From the NCBI GenBank assembly GCA_944739405.2, contig OX123186.2, positions 9,570,995 to 9,634,994 on the forward strand: a stretch of DNA of 64,000 bases. Direction: 5' to 3'. Source of the stretch: Euclidia mi (lineage: Eukaryota; Arthropoda; Insecta; Lepidoptera; Erebidae). Shown here piece after piece: positions 44,187 through 54,280 of this stretch. The notes below the pieces were generated by a model. The model was not told the origin of the DNA and searched no databases. It saw only the letters and a list, made by a program, of their open reading frames with translations. The translations under genes and the position numbers were made by a program. Position 1 is the first letter of the stretch. Each line of letters starts with the position of its first letter.

Positions 44187-45085
44187 TGCAATATTTTTTT
44201 AGCTACGTGTTGCTTTATTTGGGACCAAATATTTTCAATGGAGTTAAAATCGGGATGATATGGTGGCAATCGTATAATTTGATGCCCACGTTCCTCCATT
44301 ATACGGTCAATGACAAATTCTGTGTATTTCTCTTTATGTCTTTTTATAATTTCATACAAATCGGGTTTCAGTTTCTTTAGGTCATGCGGAATGTTGTGTT
44401 GTTGTAACCAAGCTATCATTTGTGGTTTAGGTGTGTTTGAGTTTGGTGGTTTCACAGACAGCTTATTATGATATGCGGCGTTGTCAATTACCAACACACT
44501 ATAAGGAGGCAAGTTAGGAATCAATTGATTGCGTAGCCAAGCTTGATAACGTTCCGCGTTTATTTTTTTATGATAATCACCTTCTGAGTAGACACATTTA
44601 TGTAACATTAGAGCCCCTGGGACGAAGCCTTTTTCATTGCCTGCGTGTACAATAATTATTCTCTCTCCTTTGGAAATGGGTTGTTTGATACCTTTTTTGC
44701 TGCTATCTTGCCAAGTTTTACCCTTAGTATGTGACTCGTCCATAAACACTATATTTCTACTAGAATTCCTCAGCTGTTGTATTTCTCTGAGATATTTGAT
44801 CCTTTTTAAACGTATATCATGCTTTTCCATAAGTAACCGTCTGTTATTATCAGTTTTCAGAAACCTAAGCCCCATTTCTTTCAAGATCAGCCTTAAAGTC
44901 TCTGCACAGCCTTTGAAATTAATAGCCTCGATCATCTTTTTTCTCAAATTATTTACAGTTGGGAGTTTTTTGAGCGTCAAGTGAAAATTGTATATCGTAT
45001 TACGAATAACACAGTAGTCGAAATCATCAAGTCCCAGCCGAAATCTACTTTTAGGTTTTCCTTTTTTCAGTGTGGCAAATTTCAT
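44183..45085 (-). pseudogene. DD82E transposase, catalytic core
   Basis: The second DNA-binding part (LKKLPTVNNLRKKM) is followed by the DDE core: D116 in FMDESH, D201 in VIDNAAYH and E284 in HPDFNSIENIW. D201 and E284 are 82 residues apart. GERIIIVHAGNEKGF and LRNQLIPNLPP lie between. All three catalytic residues are intact. The frame ends at a TGA overlapping the ATG of the next frame, after a 7-A tract (44194-44200) where one extra A would give a continuous protein. Confidence 0.85.
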
Positions 45086-45344
45086 TGATTGATTCTGTTT
45101 TTTTTTTGTTTAAAATATTAGTCAAAGTTCGTCGTGAAATTCCTGTAGCTTTTGTAACACGGTCCTGAATTTTTTTTAAATAACCTTCATGGTCTTTTTT
45201 GAAAACATTGGCTTCATTTAAGAAATAAAGGTACACATTAAATACCATTTGCCGTGCTTGTGACTTAAGTGGCTTTCCACGTTTAAATTTATCCATTCTG
45301 GAAGAATACGTCTGAAAGAAAATAGTATGGGCAGATTTAGACAT
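45051..45344 (-). pseudogene. DD82E transposase, N-terminal DNA-binding part
   Basis: 97 residues, basic. Residues about 60-78 (VTKATGISRRTLTNIL) form a helix-turn-helix as used by Tc1/mariner transposases to hold the transposon ends. The frame runs into a 10-A tract (45098-45107) where one or two bases would bring it into the next frame, which continues QNQSMKFATLKKGKPKSRFR, the basic linker. Start ATG at 45342-45344 is the first in the frame. Confidence 0.75.
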
Positions 45345-45469
45345 ATTTTTATTTATTTGTTGTATTATTGCATTATGTACTAATATACTTTATAATATTA
45401 TTTATTCCTATATCTATTTGTTTATTGTGTGTATCTTTTTAAAATCACCACGCCTTTGGCGTTTTACCC

Positions 45470-46967
45470 TCGAGAATGACGGAATTAAATAGCTTCCGAA
45501 GGGCTTCTCTAGCGAATGTACCGCCGGCCTTCAGAAGCTCGCTCGTAATTCCGTAATCACCCGGCGCCTTGTTGTTTTTAAGCTGTTTGAGAGCCACACT
45601 AATCTCGCATGCTGACGTCCGGGATATCTTCGGTATAGTGTTGGGTCAATCCAGCTCTAGGGTCTGACGCTGGAGTACTTGCGGGTTGTTGCGTTGTCGT
45701 GTATAACTGTCCATAGAACCTTTCGATCTCCTCCAAGAGCTCAGGCTTGGACGACAATTCTGCCATCTTCCGTCTTCAGCTTTGTCAGCTGACTCTGCCC
45801 AACAGACAGATCCCTCTGGAACACTTTGGATCCCTTATTCTGCTCGATTGCCTCACGAACACATTTTGTGTTGTATTGGCGGAGATCGCGAGTCAGAGAC
45901 TTAGAGATCTGTCTGTTGAGGTGCCGATATTTCGGCATGTCGTCGGAGTATAGCAGAACCATCTTGCGCCTTTCCTCTAACAGCTCGAGGGTCGGACCCG
46001 AGATCTTGCTGGTTCTCTTGCTTTTCTGGGGCTTAAAAAAATGTAGCCCCTGTTGTATGGACAGCATCCACAAACCCGTTACTGTACTCGTCCACATCTA
46101 CGCATTCGCCCAGGCATTCGAAACGGTTCTTGAGTTCGAGCTGATAGCTCTCGGGGTTTTGGATATGAACCGGTGCCGGTTGGAGCGTGGACTTTATCAA
46201 CCTTGACCGTTCGAGGCTTGTACAGATATTCAATGTGCCTTTTACCATTCGGTGATCGCTCCCCACTTTAAGTGAATTGATCACGGAGACATCATTGAAT
46301 ATCTGCCTCTTCGTCGACATGATAAAGTCGATCTCATTTTTGGTGGCACCGTCTGGACTTACCCAGGTCCACTTGCGGCATTCTCACTTCTTGAAGAAGG
46401 AATTCATGATGTACAGTCCTTCCTTCTCCATAAAGCTAGCCAGCAAGTGACCCCGGGAATTCCGATGCCCATAAACAAATTGCCCCACTCTCAGCCCATC
46501 ACCGTCGCGTTTGCCCAGTTTCGCGTTAAAATCTCCCATGACCACAGTGTAATGGGTTTTAAAGCCATGTATAGCCCGAGATATGTCATCGTACATGGCC
46601 TCCACTTCCTCATCGGGGTGCGTAGAGGTCAGAGCGTATACCTGTATTACCTGCAGCAAATACCGCTTGGATGTTCTGAGTATAAGGTACGCTACCCTGC
46701 TCGACACACTCCCGATATTTACCACGTTGGTCACGAGAGATTTGTGGACGAGGAACCCGACACTACCTTGGGACTGTTGGTCGCTCCCCCCCCCCCTCCC
46801 CGGTAGAAGAGCAAGTTACCGGAATTGAGAACTATCGAGTCCTCCCCCTGTCTTCGGACTTCAGATAGGCCTAAGATATCCCATCGCAACTTGCTCAATT
46901 CTTCTTCCAGCTGGACGATCTTCTCGTCGGTCCGCAGTGTGCGCGTGTTTAGTGTTGCCAGGGCCAA
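45470..46967 (-). pseudogene. RTE-type LINE ORF, endonuclease and linker
   Basis: 46967-46731: LATLNTRTLRTDEKIVQLEE, ILGLSEVRRQG (Glu). 46734-46384: SSRVAYLILRTSKRY, IQVYALTSTHPDEEVE, VVMGDFNAKLGKRDGD (Asp-Asn), MEKEGLYIMNSFF. 46320-46033: VINSLKVGSDHRMVKGTL with the catalytic Asp-His. 46097-45741: linker ELLEERRKMV, NRQISKSLTRDLR, GQSQLTKLKTEDG. Between the first two frames some sequence is missing. A run of C residues (46787-46801) gives the Gly-rich insertion and may be the cause of a shift. Confidence 0.82.
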
Positions 46968-47265
46968 TTATCATTGGTGGTGGTAGCCCGATGTCTTCCG
47001 GAGATTCTTTGCACCCCTTGCCCCGCCGTTACCATGGCCGCTACCATAACCAGGACTAGCGGGACCGCCGGGGACTAGGGGCCGGTTTTTGTTGATGTGG
47101 TTCATGATGGGGGGATTTGCCATAATTGCCACGCTTGGCAGGCGTATTGGCGATCGCAGTGGCGGCAATTTTTAGTGCTGGACGCTGCTGCCCATCTAGC
47201 ATCTTGGGATTTACTTCCGCCAGGTTCGGATGGTTTGACTGCCATCTTTCGGTTGACTGCTTGCG

Positions 47266-47315
47266 CTGGGGGAGATACTATGACGAGTATCTACTCGTCA
47301 GAGTAACTCCCCCAG
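47266..47315. repeat. Palindrome, 24-bp arms, 2-nt loop, in a LINE 5' UTR
   Basis: 47266-47289 and 47292-47315 pair with two mismatches around tc. It lies at the outer (5') end of the minus-strand RTE-type LINE. Confidence 0.88.
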
Positions 47316-47397
47316 TGGGCGGTGGGGTCGTCACGTCGTCAAAATCATTTATTTTAATAATATTAATATATAAGTCAATACACCTTCTCCTCGTTAA

Positions 47398-47905
47398 TAT
47401 GAATAAAGGCAAAAAGAAGAGATCGAATACAGTTAGGGCGTACCCCAAAAGCGACGATGGCGAGAAATGTGCGAATTATGAAGATAGTGCTAGGGCGTCC
47501 CCCGTAAGCGACGAAAGAGATGACAAATATGCCAATTCGCATAAGCATACCATACAGTCGCAAATTAGACTAGCCATGTGGAACTTGGGTACTCTCACAG
47601 GTAGGGGTCAAGAATTAGCGAAAATATTACAAGCCCGAAAAATTAACATATGCTGCCTACAAGAGACTAGATGGAAAGGTTCCAAGTCAAGAGACCTAGG
47701 AATGGGTTATCAGCTTCTATATTATGGCACTACCAACATGCGTAACGGAGTCGGGATTGTTCTAGACTCAGACTTAAAGCAGCGTATCATAAATATAGAT
47801 AGAAGAAGTGACAGGCTCATAGCAGTAAAATTGCCCATGGATGGACAACCACCCCTGAATATCATCTCGGCGTATGCACCGCAAACTGGTTGCACCGGCA
47901 ACACT
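47398..47905 (+). pseudogene. RTE ORF, N-terminal leader and first half of endonuclease
   Basis: A charged leader with two copies of a 'RAYPKSDDGEK / RASPVSDERDD' type motif precedes the endonuclease blocks RLAMWNLGTLTGRGQELA, CCLQETRWKG (Glu), LLYYGTTNMRNGVGIVL, RLIAVKL and SAYAPQTGCT. The ATG at 47398-47400 is a good start. The frame is intact up to the insertion point. Confidence 0.83.
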
Positions 47906-48722
47906 AGCAAACAGCTGTCATTTCACTACGTGTATAATAATTTAATTGATAAAAATAGTTTTATTTTGTTTTCCTCATTAATTGTATGTCTAAATTAAAG
48001 TGTATACCCATAAACTTTAGCAATAATTGTTTGTGTAACATAATATCAAAGGACTAGTGACTAAACCTCACTGGAAAACTTGAGGCGGACCAACTGTCAA
48101 AGTAAAGGACAACTGATACAACATAAACAAGATTCAAAATCAACTGGAAACCCGGGGAATATTGTTTTCATAATTATTTACTTATCCCTGTATCGTTTTA
48201 TTCATATAATACTAACTAATATACACTATACATTTCATAAACACTGCTCACTGCACGTGAGCGACGTCAAATACAATACACAGCGGCACCGTTTATGTCT
48301 CCTTTTGCTTGACAATTTGTGGAAGCAAAATCGATGACGAAAAACATTTGCCTCAGACACCATTTATACTACATGACACACTTTACACAAAACATAATTA
48401 TTTATGATAAAATAAGTATATTAATTTAAGGAGTACAATAGTGTTACACAGGCCAATTTATAGAAGTACCTACCTACATTCCAATTTTATTTTATTGTTT
48501 TATAAATATAATATCACCTATTCATTACTTTCATATTCCCCAATAGTTAGATTTAAAATAAGCTGCTCCCAAATTTATTTAATTTATTTTTCTTAAATTT
48601 TTTTATAATCTACCTACATTATTTCCTTCTCAACTTTCTATCCACTCATTTTTTAGTTTCTCTCTGCTGACTTTACTCACTCTTCCTTATATTTCAGGTG
48701 CTTACGGGGTAGGTCTGTTCAA

Positions 48723-49364
48723 ATGATGACCCGCAGAATGGCAGTTCTGGAGGACAAATTACAGTCCACACTCAAGGAATTGGAATCCTCTAAAAGCCTG
48801 TGTAACCAGCTGCTACAGGCAAGAGAGGACAACGAAGAAGAAGTAAAGAAAATAGTAGACAAGAACACTGAACTCAAGGCACAGCTGGCTGAAATGCACA
48901 CACACCATCTTGAAATACTTGAGCAACATGAACAACTTCGACTGACGGTGTCCAACTTCCAACAGTGCATGGACACTCATGAAGAAGCTCTGAGACGTGT
49001 TGCTGAACTGGAACGTGAATTGATTGAAGCTCATAAAACCATCTCCAACATAGAAATAAATAAACACAGTCAACAGATTGCGAATACCTGTAGCCTATAT
49101 CATGAGTTGCTTTGTAGTGAGCCTGATCATGTGTGCATTAGGGAGCCAGTTGTGACAATAGATCTGACCAGGGAGGATACCATTATTATTAGACCCAGCT
49201 TTTCTAGTCATAATAAACTTAAACGATACATTAAAATTACTAAATTAATAAAAAAATGTCATAAATCTATTAGGAAATATAATGTGCATAGAGTTAATTT
49301 AAATCTTAGAAAGGAGCGCATAAACTTCTCTAAGTTTATGCGCTCCTTTCTATCAACTTTCTGA
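48723..49364 (+). pseudogene. LINE ORF1, coiled-coil part
   Basis: 213 residues. Residues about 1-112 are an unbroken charged helix with Leu/Val at heptad positions (for example VLEDKLQSTLKELE, VAELERELIEAHKTIS), a coiled coil for multimerisation. Residues about 125-170 hold a small region with Cys residues and VTIDLTREDTIIIR. The end is basic. The last residues (RINFSKFMRSFLSTF) are produced by an inverted duplication (49309-49350), so the original C-terminus is displaced. This is a LINE ORF1 by position, not a host gene. Confidence 0.65.
49309..49350. repeat. Perfect palindrome, 19-bp arms, 4-nt loop, in LINE ORF1
   Basis: 49309-49327 and 49332-49350 are exact reverse complements around ctct. 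Confidence 0.93.
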
Positions 49365-49699
49365 GTACTCTAGAAATTTGGAACATAGCAGATCAGTGTA
49401 TGATATGGATACTCATCGCTTAAGGAAAGAGATATAACTTAGAGAAAGAACCTTAAATGAGATCTTCAACAAATACCAAGCTTCTCAACAAGAACTGAGC
49501 AAGCCTATAGTGGAGGCGTATAGGTGAGCTCGTAGACTTGGTGAGGTGTAATGCAGAAATGTATGAGTCTCTGACCAATAAGCTCTCGTGTTCTTGTACT
49601 CATACTCTTGTACCAGCAGAGCCATTGAGTACCGTACTACCTGAGAAAACTCACACTCATTACAATCAAATTTAAATAAATCTAGGCTTCCAACATCTA

Positions 49700-50275
49700 T
49701 TAATAAAACTTTAATTTTTCTGATAGGCTAGGTCACAATTTTGGTAGTCTTCTCAGTGAATATACAAATCAGTGTGTTATAAATTATTGTAGGCCAGGGG
49801 ATAGTTACTTTAGTTTAGTTAATCAGATTAAGTTACACCCCTTAGATGAGAGTAGTACTACAATATTATTGTTTGGTAACAGTTTAACTGTAAAGAGACA
49901 GGATATCATAGAATGTGTTGAATTGTTGATAGAACTTAATCCTAAATTTAGTTGTAAATTTATTTAAGGTGCTTTACCTTACTCAAACAACTTAACACAC
50001 ACACAAAATATGCACATACACTCATTAAGTTATTGTATTGTATAACATAACTTGTCGTCATAGTGACGCAATATTGTTTTTTGACGCTAATAAATTTATT
50101 AGTAAATTTATTTTAACTAAAGATACAATGTATCTGCCATTTTATATTAAGCGACAAATTACTAAGTTATTAGCATACAATTTACAGCAAGGCAGTGAGC
50201 CTTGTGTTGACAATTTATTTGATAGGGTTAGTACATGTACTAACAACGTTTTTATTGACACATCTTGTGATTGAA
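49700..50275 (+). pseudogene. LINE ORF1, SGNH-hydrolase-like (esterase-like) part
   Basis: A frame from about 49705 to the TAA at 49965 reads SDRLGHNFGSLLSEYTNQ, YCRPGDSYFSLVNQIK and ILLFGNSLTVKRQDIIECV, which resembles the layout of SGNH/GDSL hydrolases (a GDS-like first block, then a loop, then a GxN block after hydrophobic residues). After two breaks, 50038-50274 gives ILFFDANKF and YLPFYIKRQITKLL, like the closing block. Esterase-like ORF1 domains are known in CR1-type LINEs. The catalytic Ser and His positions are not conserved here, so it would be inactive even if the frame were whole. Confidence 0.5.
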
Positions 50276-51665
50276 ACTCCAAGATAGGACAACAGTTAGG
50301 CTGCAGTATTTGAATATAGTACATCAAAACATGCAGGGCCTATCTGGCAAAGAGTTAGAGTTAAGTTTATTTCTAGAAAAATATGACGTTAAAGTTTTGT
50401 GCTTAACTGAACATTGGTTAAGCACCCATGAGGTTATTGTTATAAATGAATATTATACAGTGCAGAGTTCGTATATAAGAAAGCAGGCTATTAGAGGCCG
50501 TTCTCTCATAATGACTTCAAATTGATTAAAATGCAAAGAGCGTAAGGATATTGTAAATTTATCTGTTGAGCGCACAATTGAGTTGTGCTGTGTGGAACTA
50601 GACTTATATATTATAATTTGTGTATATCGACCCCCTTCTGGTGATTATAATCTATTTGAGACTGTTATGGAAGATGCTCTTAATAAAATTATAGGTAGTC
50701 ATAAGAATATTATAGTATGTGGTGATTTTAATATTAATATTTTAGAGAATTCTTCACAGTGTACTAGATTTCTGAATCTTTTTAAGTCATTTAATTTAAG
50801 TAATTTATTCTGTGAACCTACTAGAGTTTCTGAAACATCTTCTACTTGTTTGGATATCATATTTAGTTCTTGTGTTGCTAAAAACCCAGTAGTTATTAGT
50901 TCTCTTCCTTCTAATCACCGTGGACAGATAGCTAGTTTTTCATGTACAACATATGATAAATCACATATAGTAGAATGTAGGCCTCAAACTACCAATCGTC
51001 TTATACGTTTTAAAAACAATATTATCGCTAAACTCAATCCCTCAATTTTGTACTCACAAAATCCAAATACAATTTATAATTCACTTTTTGGAATAGTAAA
51101 TAATGAGTTTCAAGATACTTTCAAGAGTAAAACTGTCACATTAAAGGGTACTACCGGATCTTTTAACCAGTGGGCCACTATAGGTATATACAGAAGTAGA
51201 GCCAAATTGTTTGAATTATATGGTATGAACCAACATGGATTTGACACACCTTTTCTAAATTATGTAAAAAACTACTCAAAAATTTTTAAACAAGTTTGTG
51301 TTATGGCAAAATCTAAATTTATTAGTAGCAAAATTAAGCATTCAACAAATGTAATTAAAGAAACTTGGAGAATTATAAATAATGAAACAGGAAGAGCACG
51401 ACAACGGGCAAACCAATTTGAACTAAAAGAAAACAATTTATTAGTCACCAATCAAACTCAAGTAGCGCTTATGTTCAATAGTTTCTTTGCGAGCATACCT
51501 TTAACAACTACTAGCTCTTTACAATCATCATCTTTAGACGCTGGAATTTTTTTACTTAGCAGTGTACCTGAATGCAGGAGCGTGTTTAGATTCGAGCACG
51601 TTACCCCGCGAGATATATTGATCGCATATAATTCAATTAATATTAAAAATACCGGCGACTTTTAG
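50271..51665 (+). pseudogene. LINE ORF2, APE endonuclease and linker
   Basis: 50271-50525: NIVHQNMQGLSGKELEL, VLCLTEHWLS (Glu). After a stop at about 50522, 50583-51665: IICVYRPPSGDYN, NIIVCGDFNINIL (Asp-Asn), STCLDIIFSS and SLPSNHRGQIASF. The last block should read SDH, so the catalytic Asp has become Asn. The linker holds RAKLFELYG and NETWRIINNETGR. The frame ends at 51663-51665, just ahead of the RT. Confidence 0.82.
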
Positions 51666-51696
51666 GGCATTTCAATTAAAATTTTAGGTAATATAG

Positions 51697-53136
51697 TTGA
51701 GACTGTTGCGCCTTACCTCTATAATTTTTAACCAATGTTTTGACTTAGGCGTATTTCCGGATTTGATGAAATTAAGTAAAATCATACCTTTATTCAAATC
51801 TGGCAGTAAAAATGACGTAAATAACTTCAGGCCCATCTCTATCTTGCCAGCATTTAGTAAAATATTTGAAAAGATTTTATTAAAGCAGCTACTAAGACAC
51901 TTTAATTTAAATAGTCTGCTTCATAAAGATCAATACGGATTTACTAAAGGTAGATCCACTACTGATGCGGGTGTCGCTCTCATAAAACACGTTTATAATG
52001 CTTGGGAGTCATCTAAAAATGCTATCGGAGTATTCTGTGACCTCTCAAAAGCATTTAATTGCGTTCATCACGAAACACTATTGCGTAAGCTCCGCCACTA
52101 CGGCGTAGAGGAAACCGCACTTTGTGTTGTCGAGTCGTACCTGCGGCAAAGATTTCAGTGCGTCGATGTAAATGGGACTACATCTTCTAAATTACCTATA
52201 CAGTTAGGCGTTCCACAAGGCTCTATTTTAGGTCCTTTTCTATTCCTTGTATATATTAATGACTTACCTTTTTATTTAAAAAAAGATCTGTGATTTCGTA
52301 CTTTTTGCAGATGATACGTCACTTATTTTTACAGTAGATAGGAATAAGAATCAATTTGATGATGTAAATAATGCACTTATACAGGTTACACAATGGTTTA
52401 CAGCAAAAAACCTAGTGCTTAATTCTAAAAATACTAAATGCGTTAAATTTGCTTTACCTAACGTTAGACAACTGGGACCTAATATAAGGCTAGATAGGGA
52501 GGAACTTGACACAGTTGACTCGACAGTGTTTGTAGGCATTACACTAGATAATAAGTTACAATGGGGTGCACATATAGCATGTCTTGCAGGTAAGCTCAGC
52601 TCTGCTGCGTATGCTGTCAAAAAAGTTAGACAACTTACTGATGTCGACACAGCTCGTCTAGTTTATTTGAGCTATTTTCATAGTGTCATGTCCTACGGTA
52701 TTTTGTTATGGGGCAAATCTTCGTTCTACAGAAACGAGCGGTACGAGCAATATACATGTTAGGTGCAAAAGATACTCTTAGGGAACGCTTTAAGTCTATA
52801 GGGATTCTTACAGTAGCCTCGCAATTTTTATTTGCTAATATATTGTATATTAGGCAAAATATAGGTTTATTTACTACAAAAAGTGATGTACATAACATAA
52901 ATACTCGAAACAGACATAAGTTATATGCCCCTTATCATCGTTTACATAAAGTTAATAATTCTTTTGTAGGGCTAGGTATTCGTATATACAATAAAATACC
53001 AATTAGTCTTTTAGAATTGCCATTTAGTACGTTCAAAAGTAAAATAAAAGACTGCCTTATTAGGAAAGGTTATTATACCATTAATGATTATATCAGTGAT
53101 AAGGATAGATGGTCACTTACACTAGCCAACTCTTGA
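51697..53136 (+). pseudogene. LINE ORF2, reverse transcriptase and C-terminal domain
   Basis: 51697-52293: IIPLFKSGSKNDVNNFRPIS, DQYGFTKGRST, VFCDLSKAFNCV (catalytic Asp), GVPQGSILGPFLFLVYINDL. A 7-A run at 52269-52285 shifts the frame. The next one gives DFVLFADDTSLIF (Asp pair), FVGITLDNKLQWG and, to 52762, the thumb. A shift near 52710 leads to the C-terminal frame 52708-53136 (LQKRAVRAIYML, YYTINDYISDKDRW). With those two shifts the protein is otherwise complete. Confidence 0.87.
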
Positions 53137-53782
53137 TTTTTTTAATTTATATAGATACCTTACTTTTCAGTTCTTTTTAATATAATATCTCTAGTTCTAT
53201 TAATTTAATATTCATGCATTATTAGGTCATTCAACTTACTACATTTACATTTTCATTGTTGTTCCACAAATTTTATTAAAATGTGCTACAGTGTTAGATG
53301 AAGGTAACTCGTTATCATGGGCTGGATACTAACGTTTTTGTAATTTTCGTGTATTCATATACCGTCACTTTCTGTAACATACTTTTCGACCATAGTTCTG
53401 AACATGATCGCGAGTTGCCTACATTATAAAGCGTAAGTGGATGCTCATGTTACACAAGATTCACATTTGAAGACTACTACAGCACTTAATTTAGTAACTA
53501 CATATTTGTTTAAGTATTATGTATGTTCTTATTTACTATTTACAAGTAATTAATTACAATGTGAAACAGTTGCAGCTCCTTACGAAAACAAAATATGTAC
53601 CATAACACTGGCGATTAAAAAGAGTGGCCACGAGTTTTATTGCCCGTTCTTTCTCGTGGTTCTACCTATTGCTTTGCGAATGGGCAGTAAATGTAAATGT
53701 AGAAGCATTATTTATTTACTTTAAAAATTTGACATTCATAAGCGTCACGTTGTGACCTAGATGAATAAATGATTTTTGACTT

Positions 53783-54280
53783 TGACTTTGAAATGAAAAG
53801 GAAACTTTCTGGGATGAGTTCGATGACCTACTGAACTCCATAGCTCCCGGAGAAGTTAAGTACATTGGAGGTGACTTAAATGGACACGTGGGTCAGGGCA
53901 ACACTACATATAGCGTAATAGGGGGGCAATCGGGATATGACACACTTAACAAGGATTGGGAACAAATTCTAAGCTTTTGTATGAGACTTAGCAATAGTCA
54001 ATATCTTCTTTAAGAAGAAAGATGAACATTTAATCACATACAAAAGCGGAAATAAGCACTCGCAGATCGATTTTATCCTCACTAATAGGCTTTCTCTCAG
54101 AAATTTAAAGGACTGTAAGGTTATACCTGGAGAGGCACTTACGTCGCAGCACCGAATTCTGGTGGGTTGTATTAAGTTACCAAGACCAATAAAATATACC
54201 CGGAATAGAAACCAAAAATAAAATGGCATCTATTAAATACAGAGAAGGGAATCGACTTAGTAACAACATTACAGGAAATT
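53783..54280 (+). pseudogene. RTE ORF, second half of endonuclease
   Basis: Reads FWDEFDDLLNSIAPGEVKYI, GGDLNGHVG (Asp-Asn), then through two shifts KKDEHLITYKSGNKHSQIDF. The final VIPGEALTSQHR block corresponds to the last catalytic region, with Gln-His in place of the usual Asp-His, as in the sister RTE (LVSQHR). Confidence 0.75.

Larger units (their letters stand above)
43893..45344 (-). mobile_element. Tc1/mariner-superfamily transposon, DD82E (Sailor-type) transposase
   Basis: Three abutting minus-strand frames make one transposase of about 480 residues. Spacing between the second and third catalytic residue is 82, the value that defines the Sailor (DD82E) family of IS630/Tc1/mariner elements. 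The two frame changes are both in A-runs of the coding strand (45098-45107 and 44194-44200). The terminal repeats were not located. Confidence 0.75.
45455..47335 (-). mobile_element. RTE-type LINE, endonuclease half, 3' part missing
   Basis: Minus strand holds a 5' UTR (46970-47335) with a strong hairpin, the APE endonuclease and linker, and the start of the RT (ALKQLKNNKAPGDYGITSELL, GKTPKAW), where it stops at about 45455. The family differs from the RTE at 33394. The rest of the RT is not found on the far side of the Sailor element, so the 3' half was lost otherwise. Confidence 0.8.
47906..53782 (+). mobile_element. CR1-like LINE, about 5.9 kb, inserted in an RTE
   Basis: Order: long 5' region (47906-48720), ORF1 with a coiled coil and an SGNH-hydrolase-like part, ORF2 with APE endonuclease and RT, 3' UTR and tail 'gaataaatgatttttgactt' with a TTTGAC repeat. 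The boundaries are set by the RTE frame on each side. Both ORFs have stops or shifts. A 3' UTR fragment of the family lies at 31870-32175. Confidence 0.82.

Noticed and set aside
43600..45455. Terminal inverted repeats of the DD82E transposon
   Set aside because: Weak A/T-rich similarities (for example near 43725 and 45435) were seen but none is convincing, so no ends are reported.
48723..49364. Host coiled-coil gene
   Set aside because: It sits between the border of a LINE insertion and that LINE's ORF2, and continues into an SGNH-like region, so it is ORF1 of the LINE.
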